Part shown: positions 1-8,767 of the stretch, piece after piece
Position numbering within the stretch: the first letter of the stretch is position 1
Layout: every line of letters starts with the position of its first letter
DNA from: Streptomyces pilosus
GTDB taxonomy: Bacteria > Actinomycetota > Actinomycetes > Streptomycetales > Streptomycetaceae
DNA length: 64,000 nt
Reading direction: 5' to 3'
Assembly (NCBI RefSeq): GCF_014649835.1
Contig: NZ_BMTU01000005.1
Location: 310,001 to 374,000 of the forward strand
Made by a program: the position numbers and the translations under genes
Notes under the pieces: model-generated
What the model saw: only the letters and a program-made list of their open reading frames with translations
Told to the model about the DNA's origin: nothing
Database searches by the model: none

Positions 1-89
1 TCGCGCGGGTAAGCGGCGATGACCTTGCCCTGCTTGCCCTTGTCCTTGCCGGTGATGACCTGGACCAGGTCACCCTTCTTGATCTTCAT
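1..89 (-). CDS. rplX: 50S ribosomal protein L24, N-terminal part (cut by window edge)
   Basis: The visible 29 codons read [20 protein letters not shown] and onward, the KOW motif of L24, an early assembly protein of the large subunit that binds 23S rRNA near the exit tunnel. The ATG lies three bases after the rplN stop codon, so the two genes are very likely translationally coupled. The rest of the protein lies outside the window to the left. Confidence 0.95.
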   Translation of the reverse strand, partial: MKIKKGDLVQVITGKDKGKQGKVIAAYPR

Positions 90-91
90 GC

Positions 92-460
92 TCACAGCAC
101 CTCCGGCGCGAGGGAGATGATCTTCATGAACTTCTTCTCGCGCAGCTCACGGCCGACCGGGCCGAAGATACGGGTGCCACGAGGGTCGCCGTCGTTCTTC
201 AGAATGACGGCGGCGTTCTCGTCGAAGCGGATGTACGAGCCGTCCGGACGGCGGCGCTCCTTGACGGTGCGAACGATGACCGCCTTGACGACGTCACCCT
301 TCTTCACGTTGCCACCGGGGATCGCGTCCTTGACGGTGGCGACGATGACGTCACCGATGCCCGCGTAGCGGCGACCGGAGCCACCGAGCACACGGATGCA
401 AAGGATTTCCTTCGCACCAGTGTTGTCGGCGACACGCAGTCGCGACTCCTGCTGGATCAC
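92..460 (-). CDS. rplN: 50S ribosomal protein L14
   Basis: This 122-aa protein matches L14 in length and sequence. It begins [20 protein letters not shown], has the central [11 protein letters not shown] and [13 protein letters not shown] strands, and ends [16 protein letters not shown]14 lies at the 30S/50S interface and contacts L19 and helix 95 of 23S rRNA. It is the first gene of the spc-type cluster, and rplX follows three bases later. A 126-bp gap full of hairpins separates it from rpsQ, so it may have its own promoter or be reached by read-through. Confidence 0.98.
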   Translation of the reverse strand: MIQQESRLRVADNTGAKEILCIRVLGGSGRRYAGIGDVIVATVKDAIPGGNVKKGDVVKAVIVRTVKERRRPDGSYIRFDENAAVILKNDGDPRGTRIFGPVGRELREKKFMKIISLAPEVL

Positions 461-488
461 GTCTATCTCCTGATTGTCTGCCGGTTCC

Positions 489-584
489 CCGGGGGCCGTT
501 CAGGAACGGCCCCCGGAGCCTGGCGGAACTGTCCTGCGAGGGGTGCCTCGCAGGAACGTACTTGGGGATTCCCTTGCGGGAATC
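489..584 (-). terminator. Three consecutive hairpins between the S10 and spc gene clusters
   Basis: In the rpsQ-rplN gap, reading on the minus strand, three perfect inverted repeats follow one another: a 7-bp stem at 567-584, a 9-bp stem at 533-554 and a 13-bp GC-rich stem with a two-base loop at 489-516. The largest looks like a Streptomyces terminator, which often lacks a T tract. The place matches the boundary between the separate S10 and spc operons of E. coli. It probably gives partial termination, since the ribosomal genes on both sides are needed in equal amounts. Confidence 0.7.
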
Positions 585-586
585 GC

Positions 587-874
587 CTACTTGGCCTTCT
601 CGAGGATCTCGACGATGCGCCAGTGCTTCGTCGCGGACAGCGGCCGGGTCTCCATCAGGAGGACGCGGTCGCCGACGCCGGCGGCGTTCTGCTCGTCGTG
701 GGCCTTGAGCTTGCTCGTGCTGCGGATGACCTTGCCGTACAGCGCGTGCTTCTTGCGGTCCTCGACGGCGACGACGACGGTCTTGTCCATCTTGTCGCTG
801 ACGACGATGCCCTCGCGGGTCTTGCGGTCGCCGCGCGCCTCGGTGTTCGTCTCGGTCACGTTGTTCTCGCTCAT
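587..874 (-). CDS. rpsQ: 30S ribosomal protein S17
   Basis: This 95-aa protein has the OB-fold core of S17 ([19 protein letters not shown], then [14 protein letters not shown] and [19 protein letters not shown]). S17 binds 16S rRNA early in small-subunit assembly. An N-terminal stretch of about 18 polar residues precedes the core, as in other Streptomyces S17. Its ATG overlaps the rpmC stop as ATGA, so translation is coupled. It is the last gene of the S10 cluster before the hairpin-rich gap. Confidence 0.97.
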   Translation of the reverse strand: MSENNVTETNTEARGDRKTREGIVVSDKMDKTVVVAVEDRKKHALYGKVIRSTSKLKAHDEQNAAGVGDRVLLMETRPLSATKHWRIVEILEKAK

Positions 875-1095
875 GCGTTCTCCACCGTTTCGATGCCCAG
901 CTCGCGCTCGCGCATCAGGGTGTAGATCCGCGCGATGTCCTTACGGACGGCCTTCAGCCGACCGTGGTTCTCGAGCTGACCGGTCGCCGCCTGGAAGCGG
1001 AGGTTGAACAGCTCTTCCTTGGCCTCGCGGAGCTTCGCAAGAAGCTCCTCGTTGCCCAGCTCGCGCAGCTCGGACGCCTTGGTACCGGCCGACAT
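871..1095 (-). CDS. rpmC: 50S ribosomal protein L29
   Basis: This 74-aa protein is a two-helix L29 containing [20 protein letters not shown] and [21 protein letters not shown]29 sits at the tunnel exit and helps dock signal recognition particle and trigger factor. An in-frame GTG lies one codon upstream, but the ATG at 1095 overlaps the rplP stop as TGATG and gives the usual N-terminus MSAGTK. It is coupled both to rplP upstream and to rpsQ downstream. Confidence 0.96.
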   Translation of the reverse strand: MSAGTKASELRELGNEELLAKLREAKEELFNLRFQAATGQLENHGRLKAVRKDIARIYTLMRERELGIETVENA

Positions 1096-1514
1096 CACGC
1101 TTCACCTGCCTCGCGCTTGACGATCCGGCACTTCATCGGCAGCTTGTGGGCCGCACGGGTCAGCGCCTCACGGGCGATCTTCTCGTTGGGGTACGACAGC
1201 TCGAACATCACGCGTCCGGGCTTGACGTTGGCGATCCACCACTCCGGAGAACCCTTACCGGAACCCATGCGGGTCTCGGCCGGCTTCTTCGTCAGGGGAC
1301 GGTCCGGGTAGATGTTGATCCAGACCTTGCCGCCACGCTTGATGTGACGGGTCATGGCGATACGAGCCGCTTCGATCTGGCGGTTCGTGACGTACGCCGG
1401 GGTCAGCGCCTGGATGCCGTACTCGCCGAACGCAACCTGCGTGCCACCCTTGGACATGCCGTTGCGCTTGGGGTGGTGCTGCTTGCGGTGCTTGACCCTA
1501 CGGGGGATCAGCAT
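1095..1514 (-). CDS. rplP: 50S ribosomal protein L16
   Basis: This 139-aa protein has the standard L16 N-terminus ([19 protein letters not shown]) and the family motifs [14 protein letters not shown] and [20 protein letters not shown]16 organises the A-site region and the central protuberance of the 50S subunit. It lies between rpsC (5-bp gap) and rpmC (stop and start overlap). Length and sequence fit the family, with no irregularities seen. Confidence 0.98.
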   Translation of the reverse strand: MLIPRRVKHRKQHHPKRNGMSKGGTQVAFGEYGIQALTPAYVTNRQIEAARIAMTRHIKRGGKVWINIYPDRPLTKKPAETRMGSGKGSPEWWIANVKPGRVMFELSYPNEKIAREALTRAAHKLPMKCRIVKREAGEA

Positions 1515-1519
1515 GTCGG

Positions 1520-2347
1520 TCAGGCCTCCGTTCCGGTGCTCTCAGCCGGAGCGGCAGCCGGAGCGTCGGCCTTGGGGGCCTCGGCAGCGGGAGCCTGCTG
1601 CGGCTTGCGGCCGCGACCGCCACGCTCGCCACCGCGGCCACCGCGGGCCGGGCGGTCGGAACCACCACGGGCCGGACGGTTGCCGGCGCGGGCGGCGGCG
1701 TTCTCGGCGCGGACCTCGGCGATGTTCTTGACGTCGCCCTTGTAGATCCAGACCTTCACACCGATGCGGCCGAAGGTCGTCTTGGCCTCGAAGAAGCCGT
1801 AGTCCACGTTCGCGCGGAGCGTGTGCAGGGGCACGCGGCCCTCGCGGTAGAACTCCGAGCGGGACATCTCGGCGCCACCGAGGCGGCCACCGCACTGGAT
1901 CTTGATGCCCTTGGCGCCCGCCTTCATCGCCGACTGCATGCTCTTGCGCATGGCGCGGCGGAAGGAGACGCGGGAGGAGAGCTGCTCGGCGACGGCCTGG
2001 GCCACGAGCTGAGCGTCCGTCTCGGGGTTCTTGACCTCGAGGATGTTCAGCTGGACCTGCTTGCCGGTGAGCTTCTCGAGGTCACCGCGGATGCGGTCGG
2101 CCTCGGCGCCGCGGCGGCCGATGACGATGCCCGGACGAGCGGTGTGGATGTCCACACGCACACGGTCGCGGGTGCGCTCGATCTCGACCTTGGAGATGCC
2201 GGCGCGCTCCATGCCGGACGTCATCATCCGGCGGATGGCGACGTCTTCCTTGACGTAGTCCTTGTACAGCTTGTCGGCGTACCACCGGGACTTGAAGTCC
2301 GTGGTGACACCGAGCCGGAACCCATGCGGGTTAACCTTCTGGCCCAT
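1520..2347 (-). CDS. rpsC: 30S ribosomal protein S3
   Basis: This 275-aa S3 opens with [23 protein letters not shown] type-2 RNA-binding domain follows, with GXXG-type GRRG in [16 protein letters not shown] at about residues 75-90, then the C-terminal S3 domain ([11 protein letters not shown]). S3 forms the mRNA entry channel and has helicase activity. Compared with about 230 aa in E. coli it has an extra tail of about 55 residues, rich first in Arg/Gly ([13 protein letters not shown]) and then in Ala/Pro, as is usual in Streptomyces. Its ATG overlaps the rplV stop (TAATG). Confidence 0.98.
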   Translation of the reverse strand: MGQKVNPHGFRLGVTTDFKSRWYADKLYKDYVKEDVAIRRMMTSGMERAGISKVEIERTRDRVRVDIHTARPGIVIGRRGAEADRIRGDLEKLTGKQVQLNILEVKNPETDAQLVAQAVAEQLSSRVSFRRAMRKSMQSAMKAGAKGIKIQCGGRLGGAEMSRSEFYREGRVPLHTLRANVDYGFFEAKTTFGRIGVKVWIYKGDVKNIAEVRAENAAARAGNRPARGGSDRPARGGRGGERGGRGRKPQQAPAAEAPKADAPAAAPAESTGTEA

Positions 2348-2694
2348 TACCGGGTTCCTTCCTTGCTGCTGACGACCACGGTGATGTGGCTGGTCCGCTT
2401 GCGGATCCGGTAGGCGCGGCCCTGGGCGCGCGGACGGAACCGCTTCAGGGTCGGGCCCTCGTCGACGTAGGCCTCGGAAATGAAGAGGCTGTCGACATCG
2501 GTGTGGTCGTAGTTGTGCGCGGCGTTGGCGATGGCGCTGTCCAGCACCTTGCCGACCGGCACGCTCGCGGCCTGCGGGGCGAAACGCAGGACCGCCTGAG
2601 CCTCCGTGGCATCCATGCCACGGATGAGGTCCACCACGCGGCGGGCCTTCATGGGCGTGACGCGGATGTACCGCGCCTGGGCCCTGGCTTCCAT
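2347..2694 (-). CDS. rplV: 50S ribosomal protein L22
   Basis: L22 lines the peptide exit tunnel with a long beta-hairpin, which is the site of macrolide-resistance mutations. The hairpin region here ([20 protein letters not shown]) is full length. The start [12 protein letters not shown] at 2694 is chosen because AAGGGA lies just upstream. An in-frame ATG at 2718 would add eight residues but has no clear ribosome-binding site. The product is 115 aa. It is coupled to rpsC through a one-base stop/start overlap. Confidence 0.95.
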   Translation of the reverse strand: MEARAQARYIRVTPMKARRVVDLIRGMDATEAQAVLRFAPQAASVPVGKVLDSAIANAAHNYDHTDVDSLFISEAYVDEGPTLKRFRPRAQGRAYRIRKRTSHITVVVSSKEGTR

Positions 2695-2738
2695 GGTTGT
2701 CCCTTCAGTGTCTGTCATGGTCGATTGCACCCCGCCGA

Positions 2739-3020
2739 CTAGCGGCGCTTCGACTTCCGGTCGTCCTTGACGTGGCCCCGGAAGGTGCGGGTCGGCGAGA
2801 ACTCGCCGAGCTTGTGGCCGACCATCGACTCGGTGACAAACACCGGAATGTGGGTCTTGCCGTTGTGCACCGCGATCGTGTGGCCCAGCATCGCCGGGAC
2901 GATCATCGAGCGACGGGACCAGGTCTTGATGACGTTCTTGGTACCGGCTTCGTTCTGCGAGTCCACCTTCTTGATCAGGTGGTCGTCGACGAAGGGTCCC
3001 TTCTTCAAGCTACGAGGCAT
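2739..3020 (-). CDS. rpsS: 30S ribosomal protein S19
   Basis: This 93-aa protein matches S19 throughout ([19 protein letters not shown], then [21 protein letters not shown] and [17 protein letters not shown]). S19 sits in the head of the 30S subunit with S13 and contacts the A-site finger of the 50S subunit. It lies between rplB and rplV in the conserved S10 order. Length is normal for the family. Confidence 0.98.
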   Translation of the reverse strand: MPRSLKKGPFVDDHLIKKVDSQNEAGTKNVIKTWSRRSMIVPAMLGHTIAVHNGKTHIPVFVTESMVGHKLGEFSPTRTFRGHVKDDRKSKRR

Positions 3021-3032
3021 CTCAACCCGTCC

Positions 3033-3869
3033 TTAGCGCTTCTTGTTCGTCTTGCGGCGGCGGACGATGTACTTGTTCGACGCCTTCTTGGGCGAACGAG
3101 TACGGCCTTCCTTCTTGCCCCACGGGGACACGGGGTGACGACCACCGGAGGTCCGGCCCTCACCACCACCGTGCGGGTGGTCAACCGGGTTCATGACGAC
3201 ACCACGGACGGTCGGGCGGACGCCCAGCCACCGCTTACGGCCGGCCTTGCCCCAGTTGATGTTGCTCTGCTCGGCGTTGCCGACCTCGCCCACAGTGGCG
3301 CGGCAGCGGACGTCGACCAGGCGGATCTCGCCGGACGGCATGCGCAGGTGGGCCATCTGGCCCTCCTTCGCGAGCAGCTGCACCGAGGCGCCGGCGGAGC
3401 GGGCGAACTTGGCGCCGCCGCCGGGACGCAGCTCGATGGCGTGCAGCGTCGTACCGACCGGGATGTTGCGCAGGGCAAGGTTGTTGCCCGGCTTGATGTC
3501 GGCCCCGGGGCCGTTCTCGACGCGGTCGCCCTGGCTCAGGCCACGCGGCGCGAGGATGTAGCGCTTCTCGCCGTCCGCGTAGTGCAGGAGCGCGATGCGC
3601 GCGGTGCGGTTGGGGTCGTACTCGATGTGCGCGACCTTCGCCGGCACGCCGTCCTTGTCGTGACGACGGAAGTCGATCACTCGGTAGGCGCGCTTGTGGC
3701 CACCGCCCTGGTGGCGGACGGTCACACGACCGGAATTGTTACGGCCGCCCTTGCTGTGCAGGGGACGGACCAGCGACTTCTCCGGCGTGGACCGCGTGAC
3801 CTCGACGAAGTCGGCGACGCTGGAGCCACGACGGCCCGGAGTCGTCGGCTTGTACTTGCGGATACCCAT
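3033..3869 (-). CDS. rplB: 50S ribosomal protein L2
   Basis: This 278-aa L2 is a primary 23S rRNA-binding protein needed for subunit joining and close to the peptidyl transferase centre. Visible hallmarks are [20 protein letters not shown], the OB/SH3-like core ([18 protein letters not shown]) and the conserved C-terminal histidine loop [17 protein letters not shown], which includes the essential His. It lies between rplW (38-bp gap) and rpsS (12-bp gap). Confidence 0.98.
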   Translation of the reverse strand: MGIRKYKPTTPGRRGSSVADFVEVTRSTPEKSLVRPLHSKGGRNNSGRVTVRHQGGGHKRAYRVIDFRRHDKDGVPAKVAHIEYDPNRTARIALLHYADGEKRYILAPRGLSQGDRVENGPGADIKPGNNLALRNIPVGTTLHAIELRPGGGAKFARSAGASVQLLAKEGQMAHLRMPSGEIRLVDVRCRATVGEVGNAEQSNINWGKAGRKRWLGVRPTVRGVVMNPVDHPHGGGEGRTSGGRHPVSPWGKKEGRTRSPKKASNKYIVRRRKTNKKR

Positions 3870-3907
3870 TTCTCAGTCCTCGTCCGATATCGAACGATCC
3901 TGACCGC

Positions 3908-4327
3908 TTACGCGGTCGGACCGCCGAAGATGTCGATACGGTCGCCCTCGGCGAGGGTCACGATCGCGCGCTTGGTCGCCGCACGCTGGCCGAAGCCGGT
4001 GCGGGTCCGCTTGCGCTTGCCGATGCGGTTGATCGTGTTGACCCCGGTGACCTTGACCTCGAAGACCGCCTGGACGGCCTGCTTGATCTGGGTCTTGTTC
4101 GCGTTGGGGTCGACGAGGAACGTGTACTTGTTCTCGTCGATCAGCGCGTAGCTCTTCTCCGACACGACCGGCTTCAGCAGGATGTCACGGGGGTCCGTGT
4201 ACGCCTTGCTCACCGGGGTGACGACGGTGTTCTTGCCTTCGGCCTCGTGGCGGCGCGCCTTGGCGACGCGCGCGGCCTTGGCCGCCTTGGCGGCCTTCGA
4301 GGCGATCGAGGGGTGACGGGCAGCCAT
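3908..4327 (-). CDS. rplW: 50S ribosomal protein L23
   Basis: This 139-aa L23 sits at the tunnel exit and docks trigger factor and SRP. The family core starts at about residue 43 ([20 protein letters not shown]) and continues through [19 protein letters not shown] to the C-terminus. The first 40 residues form a Lys/Ala-rich extension ([17 protein letters not shown]) that E. coli L23 lacks and Streptomyces L23 has. The ATG at 4327 overlaps the rplD stop (TGATG). Longer upstream reading frames belong to the antisense of rplD. Confidence 0.97.
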   Translation of the reverse strand: MAARHPSIASKAAKAAKAARVAKARRHEAEGKNTVVTPVSKAYTDPRDILLKPVVSEKSYALIDENKYTFLVDPNANKTQIKQAVQAVFEVKVTGVNTINRIGKRKRTRTGFGQRAATKRAIVTLAEGDRIDIFGGPTA

Positions 4328-4986
4328 CAGACCTCGCTCCCTTCGTTGTCGTTGGCCTTGTTCGGGCCGGCGACGAAGGACTCGAAAGCGGCCTGGGTGA
4401 AGACCACGTCGTCCGAGACGATTACGTCGTACGTGTTCAGCTGGCCCGGCTCCAGGATGTGGACCTGGGGCAGGTTGCGGGCGGACAGCCACGCGGCCTC
4501 GTCGGCGCGGTCGACGACCAGGAGCAGGTTCTTGCGCTCCGAGATCTTGCCGAACAGCGTCCTGGCGGCCTTCGTGGAGGGGGTCTCACCCTCGATCACG
4601 CCGGAGACGACGTGAATGCGGTTGTTGCGCGCCCGGTCGGTGAGGGCGTGGCGCAGGGCCGCGGCCTTCATCTTCTTGGGCGTGCGCTGCGAGTAGTCGC
4701 GCGGCACGGGGCCGTGCACGACGCCACCGCCGGCGAACTGCGGCGCGCGGGTCGAGCCCTGACGGGCGCGGCCGGTGCCCTTCTGGCGGTACGGCTTGCG
4801 GCCACCACCACGGACTTCACCGCGACGCTTGGTCTTGTGCGTGCCCTGGCGGGCAGCGGCGTTCTGCGCGACGACGACCTGGTGGATCAGCGGGATGCTG
4901 ACCTTCTCCACGCCGAAGATCTCCGCGGGGAGCTCGACGCTTCCGGTCTTCTCGCCGGCAGGCGAAAGGATGTCAACAGTGCTCAT
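4327..4986 (-). CDS. rplD: 50S ribosomal protein L4
   Basis: This 219-aa L4 is a tunnel-constriction protein and, in E. coli, the autogenous repressor of the S10 operon. It has the internal loop that enters the tunnel ([19 protein letters not shown], about residues 60-80) and the C-terminal Rossmann-like domain ([18 protein letters not shown]). The loop looks wild type. Eight bases separate it from rplC upstream and it overlaps rplW downstream. Whether it regulates the long rpsJ leader in this organism is unknown. Confidence 0.98.
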   Translation of the reverse strand: MSTVDILSPAGEKTGSVELPAEIFGVEKVSIPLIHQVVVAQNAAARQGTHKTKRRGEVRGGGRKPYRQKGTGRARQGSTRAPQFAGGGVVHGPVPRDYSQRTPKKMKAAALRHALTDRARNNRIHVVSGVIEGETPSTKAARTLFGKISERKNLLLVVDRADEAAWLSARNLPQVHILEPGQLNTYDVIVSDDVVFTQAAFESFVAGPNKANDNEGSEV

Positions 4987-4994
4987 CGGTTACC

Positions 4995-5639
4995 TCAGGC
5001 CCCCTTGGCCGCGGTGCGGACCAGGACGAGGCCGCCGTTCGGACCGGGAACCGCGCCCTTGATGAGCAGCAGACCCTTCTCCGCGTCAACGGCGTGGACG
5101 GTCAGGTTCTGGGTGGTGACCCGCTCGTTGCCCATGCGACCCGCCATGCGGAGGCCCTTGAACACGCGGCCCGGGGTGGCACAGCCACCGATGGAGCCCG
5201 GCGAGCGGTGCTTGCGCTGGGTGCCGTGACCGGCGCCGAGGCCCTTGAAGTTGTGACGCTTCATGACACCGGCGAAGCCCTTGCCCTTGCTCTTGCCGGT
5301 GACGTCGACCTTCACGCCGGACTCGAAGACCTCGGCGGTGACTTCCTGGCCCAGCGTGTACTCGGAGGCGTCCGCGGTGCGGATCTCGACGAGGTGACGA
5401 CGGGGGGTGACGTCGGCCTTGGCGAAGTGGCCCTTGAGGGGCTTGTTCACCTTGCGCGGGTCGATCTCGCCGAAGGCGATCTGGACCGACTCGTAGCCGT
5501 CGACGTCGTTCGTACGGACCTGGGTGACGACGTTGGGGCCGGCCTTGACGACGGTGACCGGAACAACACGGTTGTTCTCGTCCCACACCTGCGTCATGCC
5601 GAGCTTCTCGCCCAGGATGCCCTTGATCTGCTTTGCCAT
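4995..5639 (-). CDS. rplC: 50S ribosomal protein L3
   Basis: This 214-aa L3 starts [20 protein letters not shown]. It carries the long loop that reaches towards the peptidyl transferase centre ([16 protein letters not shown], with the residues that can change in pleuromutilin or linezolid resistance), then [21 protein letters not shown]3 is one of the two assembly initiators of the 50S subunit. It lies 18 bp after rpsJ and 8 bp before rplD in the S10 operon. Confidence 0.98.
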   Translation of the reverse strand: MAKQIKGILGEKLGMTQVWDENNRVVPVTVVKAGPNVVTQVRTNDVDGYESVQIAFGEIDPRKVNKPLKGHFAKADVTPRRHLVEIRTADASEYTLGQEVTAEVFESGVKVDVTGKSKGKGFAGVMKRHNFKGLGAGHGTQRKHRSPGSIGGCATPGRVFKGLRMAGRMGNERVTTQNLTVHAVDAEKGLLLIKGAVPGPNGGLVLVRTAAKGA

Positions 5640-5657
5640 CTCTTCAGATCACCGGCC

Positions 5658-5966
5658 TCAGAGCTTGATCTCGATGTCGACACCGGCCGGGAGGTCGAGT
5701 CGCATCAGAGAGTCAACGGTCTTGGGGGTCGGGTCGAGGATGTCGATCAGGCGCTTGTGCGTGCGCATCTCGAAGTGCTCGCGCGAGTCCTTGTACTTGT
5801 GCGGCGACTTGATGACGCAGTACACGTTCTTCTCAGTGGGCAGCGGCACCGGGCCCGCGACCGACGCACCAGTGCGAGTCACCGTCTCGACGATCTTCTT
5901 CGCCGAGGAGTCGATGACCTCGTGGTCGTAGGCCTTGAGCCGGATGCGGATCTTCTGTCCCGCCAT
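5658..5966 (-). CDS. rpsJ: 30S ribosomal protein S10
   Basis: This 102-aa S10 reads [20 protein letters not shown], then [20 protein letters not shown] and [20 protein letters not shown]. It is the first gene of the operon. S10 is part of the 30S head and, with NusB, also acts in antitermination and transcription-translation coupling through NusG. The start is fixed by the family N-terminus and a GGAG box six bases upstream. A leader of several hundred bases with hairpins precedes it. Confidence 0.98.
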   Translation of the reverse strand: MAGQKIRIRLKAYDHEVIDSSAKKIVETVTRTGASVAGPVPLPTEKNVYCVIKSPHKYKDSREHFEMRTHKRLIDILDPTPKTVDSLMRLDLPAGVDIEIKL

Positions 5967-6026
5967 GGCTACTCCGTAGTCCTGTCTCTCTTTACGCTCC
6001 GGAGCCCGGCACATTCCCTTCCTCCT

Positions 6027-6051
6027 CCGACCCACGCGGTCGGGCGTGTCG
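6027..6051 (-). promoter_or_regulatory. Hairpin element in the rpsJ leader, shared with the rpsL leader
   Basis: On the minus strand this 25-nt stretch contains CCGACC-GCGTG-GGTCGG, a 6-bp stem with a five-base loop, preceded by CGACACGC. The same 25 bases, with one difference, occur at 29242-29266 upstream of rpsL. The element ends 61 bases before the rpsJ start and 51 bases before the rpsL start. This suggests a common control element of the S10 and str operons. Its function is inferred from position and conservation only. Confidence 0.6.
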
Positions 6052-6194
6052 CGCTCCCGCTGACACAGATGTCCCTTGTTCGAACATCCCTGCGGGATTG
6101 ACACGGCCCTACCAGAACCGCGGACCGGGGGCGAAAGCCCACCGGGCGCCTGGCCGGCGCCGCACATACGCTTCCCGGAAGATTCCCGTACTTC

Positions 6195-6360
6195 CGCCCC
6201 TGATCAGGGGCGACGAGTACTGTGGGACTCGCTTCCGGCCCTCCCGGCGGGAGGCGCGCAGCATCAACGCTCGACCGAGCAACTCGGACAGTCTGCCACA
6301 GCGGGCGGTGCCCTGGCCAATCGGGCGGAAGAGAGTACCCCCAGAGTGACGCAGATCAAA
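6195..6360 (-). promoter_or_regulatory. Candidate rpsJ promoter and structured leader
   Basis: A -10-like TACTCT (6332-6337) lies 17 bases from TTTGAT (6355-6360) on the minus strand, a fair match to Streptomyces housekeeping promoters. Transcription from it would give a leader of about 360 nt. That leader contains a perfect 18-nt palindrome at 6195-6212 (CGCCCCTGATCAGGGGCG) and other small hairpins before the shared element at 6027-6051. No gene is seen between 5967 and 6374. Start site and role are inferred. Confidence 0.4.
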
Positions 6361-6374
6361 CAGTCCGGCGCCGG

Positions 6375-6707
6375 TCAGCTCCGTTTCGCGACGGTGAGGA
6401 CCACCGCCGCGTCCTCCAGTGCCTCCAGGGCGTGCCGGGCCGGGGGGATGACGAGGAGATCGCCGGTGCGGCCCTCCCACTCGGTGCCGCCGCTGGTGAG
6501 GCGGACACGGCCGCGGAGCACCAGCAGGGTCGCCTCGCCGGGGCTGTCGTGCTCGGCCAGGCTGGTGCCGGCGGTCAGCGCGAGGAGCGTCTGGCGCAGG
6601 ACGTGTTCGTGGCCGCCGTGGACGGTGGTAGCGCTGCGGCCGCTGGACGAGCCGGCGGCGAGCTCCAGGTGTTCGCGGGCGAGGGCGTCGAGCGAGAGCT
6701 TCTGCAT
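6375..6707 (-). CDS. Cupin-domain protein
   Basis: This 110-aa protein begins MQKLSLDALAREHLELAAGS. It has a single small cupin barrel: the first half contains TLLALTAGTSLAEHDSPGEATLLVLRGRV with one possible metal-binding His, the second TGDLLVIPPARHALEALEDA. Such small cupins often bind a metal and a small molecule, but the substrate cannot be told. It is divergent from the DUF2071 gene (121-bp gap) and lies just upstream of the S10 operon on the same strand. The ATG at 6707 is the first that precedes the conserved region. Confidence 0.75.
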   Translation of the reverse strand: MQKLSLDALAREHLELAAGSSSGRSATTVHGGHEHVLRQTLLALTAGTSLAEHDSPGEATLLVLRGRVRLTSGGTEWEGRTGDLLVIPPARHALEALEDAAVVLTVAKRS

Positions 6708-6828
6708 GGCCTCCAGTGTTCCCGCGCGCGCCGGGCGGTCACCAGGGCCATGTGGGGCACACCGTGGTGTCCGCCCCCTCCACCCGGACGGCCCTGCCGT
6801 GCCCCGGCCGCTCCGTGATACTGGCCCG

Positions 6829-7596
6829 GTGCCGTCGACACCGCCGCTGCCCGACCCGATCTCGCCCGACCCGCCGGAGGCGATCGCGCGTCCGCTGCTC
6901 ACCCAGTCCTGGCTCGACCTGACGTTCGTGCACTGGGCGGTGGACCCGGCGGACGTCGCCGGGCTGCTGCCGCCGGGCACCCGGCCGGACACCGTCGGCG
7001 GGGTCACCTACGTCGGTCTCGTCGCCTTCCGGATGCACCGGGTGGGGTGGCTGCGCCTGCCGGGGGTGCCGTACCTGGGGAACTTCCCGGAGACCAACGT
7101 GCGCCTGTACTCGGTGGACGCGCACGGGCGGCGCGGGGTCGTCTTCCTGTCCCTGGACGCCTCCCGGCTGATCCCGGTGGCGGTGGGCCGCCTCGGCTTC
7201 GGGATGCCGTACGTCTGGTCCCGGATGCGCGTGGAGCACCTGGACGGGGCCACGGTCAGGTACACGGGTTCCCGGAGGTGGCCGGGTCCGCGCGGGGCGG
7301 GCAGCCGGCTGACCGTGCGCCGGGGCGAGCCGGTCGGGGAGCCGACCGCGCTGGAGCACTTCCTCACCGCCCGCTGGGGCATGCACGGCGCGTTCTTCGG
7401 GCGGTCGCTGTACCTGCCCAACGCCCATCCGCGCTGGGCGCTGCACCGGGCCGAGCTGGTGGAGTGCGAGGAGGACCTGGTCACGGCGGCCGGTCTGCCC
7501 GCGCCGGCCGGGGAGCCGGTGAGCGTGCTGTACTCCCCCGGCGTCCCGGCCCGCTTCGGGAGACCGGCCCGTCCGGCCGGCCTCCCCACACCGTGA
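6829..7596 (+). CDS. DUF2071 (YqjF-like) family protein
   Basis: About 255 aa. The fold-family features are the N-terminal QSWLDLTFVHWAVDPADVAG, then LLPPGTRPDTVGGVTYVGLV, FPETNVRLYSVDAHGRRGVV and FFSLD-like FLSLDASRLIPVAVGRLGFG, as in DUF2071/YqjF proteins, whose biochemical role is unknown (the fold resembles acetoacetate decarboxylase). The GTG at 6829 is chosen because it is the first plausible start before the conserved region. Reading frames further upstream run into the cupin gene and the rpsJ leader. It stands alone, divergent from the cupin gene. Confidence 0.8.
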   Translation: MPSTPPLPDPISPDPPEAIARPLLTQSWLDLTFVHWAVDPADVAGLLPPGTRPDTVGGVTYVGLVAFRMHRVGWLRLPGVPYLGNFPETNVRLYSVDAHGRRGVVFLSLDASRLIPVAVGRLGFGMPYVWSRMRVEHLDGATVRYTGSRRWPGPRGAGSRLTVRRGEPVGEPTALEHFLTARWGMHGAFFGRSLYLPNAHPRWALHRAELVECEEDLVTAAGLPAPAGEPVSVLYSPGVPARFGRPARPAGLPTP

Positions 7597-7641
7597 CGGC
7601 GGGGCGGCGGGCCGGACGCGGGGCCTCGGCTCCCGGGCCGG

Positions 7642-7851
7642 TCAGGCGGTGCCGTTCAGCATCGCGGCCGTGAGGACGTCCCCGGCGACGCCCCAGCCGC
7701 CGTCGGGGACCTCGTCGACGAGGACGACGGTGGTGGCGCGGGCCCGTTCCCCGTATATCTCCGCGTAGAGGTCGGTGGTGCGCTCGACGAGCTTCCTCTT
7801 GTCGTCGGCGCCGAGGGTGCCCGCGGGGACCTTGAAGTGGGCGAAAGGCAT
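7642..7851 (-). CDS. Tautomerase (4-oxalocrotonate tautomerase-like)
   Basis: This 69-aa protein starts MPFAHFKVPAGTL. After loss of Met, Pro1 would be the catalytic base, as in the 4-OT/MIF superfamily, and VERTTDLYAEIYGERARATT fits the usual helix. These small enzymes form oligomers and isomerise keto-enol substrates. The substrate here is unknown. It follows the SDR gene on the same strand by 56 bp and probably forms an operon with it. The closest order I recall is the SDR-tautomerase pair next to gdhA in S. coelicolor. Confidence 0.85.
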   Translation of the reverse strand: MPFAHFKVPAGTLGADDKRKLVERTTDLYAEIYGERARATTVVLVDEVPDGGWGVAGDVLTAAMLNGTA

Positions 7852-7907
7852 GGATGTCTCCTGTCGGTGGATGCCGGCGGGTTCGGTGTCGTGCGGTCGC
7901 GCCGTCG

Positions 7908-8681
7908 TCAGACCATGCCGCCGTTGGCCCGCAGGACCTGGCCGTTGACCCAGTGCCCGGCGGGGCTGGTGAGGAAGGCGACCACGGCGGCGATGTCGTC
8001 CGGCGTGCCCAGCCGCTCCAGCGGCGGCGTCATGGCCAGCCGGTCGATCTGCTCGGGGGTCTTGCCCGTGAGGAACATGTCCGTGGCCGTCGGGCCGGGG
8101 GCGACGGTGTTCACCGTGACGTCCCGTCCGCGCAGCTCGCGGGCCAGGATGAGGGTCATCGCCTCCACGGCGCCCTTGCTCGCCGCGTACGCCCCGTACG
8201 CCGGGAACTGCGTACCGACCACGGAGCTCGAGAACGCCACGAGGGAACCCCCGGCGCGCAGCCGCCTGGCCGCCTGCTGGGCGACCACGAAGGCCCCCCG
8301 GATGTTGGTGCGGTGCACGGCGTCGAGTACCGCCAGGTCCAGGTCGGCGACGGGTGACAGCTCCATCCGTCCGGCCGAGTTCACGACCACGTCGACGCCG
8401 CCGTACTCCGCCTCCGCCCGGTCGAACAGCGCGGCGACCTCCTTCTCCTCCGCCACGTCGGCCGGTACGGCGACCGCCCGTCCGCCGGCCCCGGTGATCG
8501 CCGCCACCGTCTCCTCCGCCGAGGCCGCGTCGCGGGCGTAGTTCACGACGACGGCCAGGCCGTCCCCGGCGAGCCTGCGCGCGACCGCCCGGCCGATGCC
8601 GCGCGATCCGCCGGTGACGACGGCGACGCGTACGGATTCCGGTGCGGTGGTGTCCTGGTTCTGGTGCTGGTTCGAGGTCAT
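7908..8681 (-). CDS. Short-chain dehydrogenase/reductase (SDR)
   Basis: This 257-aa classical SDR has the dinucleotide site TGGSRGIGRAVARRL at about residues 22-36, the NSAG motif where NNAG is usual, catalytic Ser in FSSSVV, and the active pair YGAYAASKGA (YxxxK). The C-terminus WVNGQVLRANGGMV is typical of 3-oxoacyl-ACP reductase-like SDRs. The cofactor is probably NADP(H), since Arg follows the glycine motif. It is divergent from the XRE regulator at 8768 and sits above the tautomerase, so that regulator is the likely controller. Confidence 0.9.
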   Translation of the reverse strand: MTSNQHQNQDTTAPESVRVAVVTGGSRGIGRAVARRLAGDGLAVVVNYARDAASAEETVAAITGAGGRAVAVPADVAEEKEVAALFDRAEAEYGGVDVVVNSAGRMELSPVADLDLAVLDAVHRTNIRGAFVVAQQAARRLRAGGSLVAFSSSVVGTQFPAYGAYAASKGAVEAMTLILARELRGRDVTVNTVAPGPTATDMFLTGKTPEQIDRLAMTPPLERLGTPDDIAAVVAFLTSPAGHWVNGQVLRANGGMV

Positions 8682-8713
8682 GGCTCCACGATGTGCCGGG
8701 GCCGACGGCGCAT

Positions 8714-8734
8714 CCAGGGGATGTCGTCCCCTGG
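8714..8734. promoter_or_regulatory. Perfect inverted repeat between the SDR and XRE regulator genes
   Basis: CCAGGGGA-TGTCG-TCCCCTGG is an 8-bp perfect inverted repeat with a five-base spacer in the 86-bp divergent region. Its place between the SDR-tautomerase operon and the XRE gene suggests an operator bound by the XRE protein for auto- and cross-regulation. It lies 34 bases before the regulator's ATG. The binding protein is inferred from position. Confidence 0.6.
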
Positions 8735-8767
8735 GTCGCCGGCCCGGCACCGCCCACAATGGACGCC

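Noticed and set aside
6098..6126. TTGACA on the plus strand upstream of the DUF2071 gene
   Set aside because: No -10-like sequence occurs 16-18 bases downstream, and the gene starts over 700 bases away.
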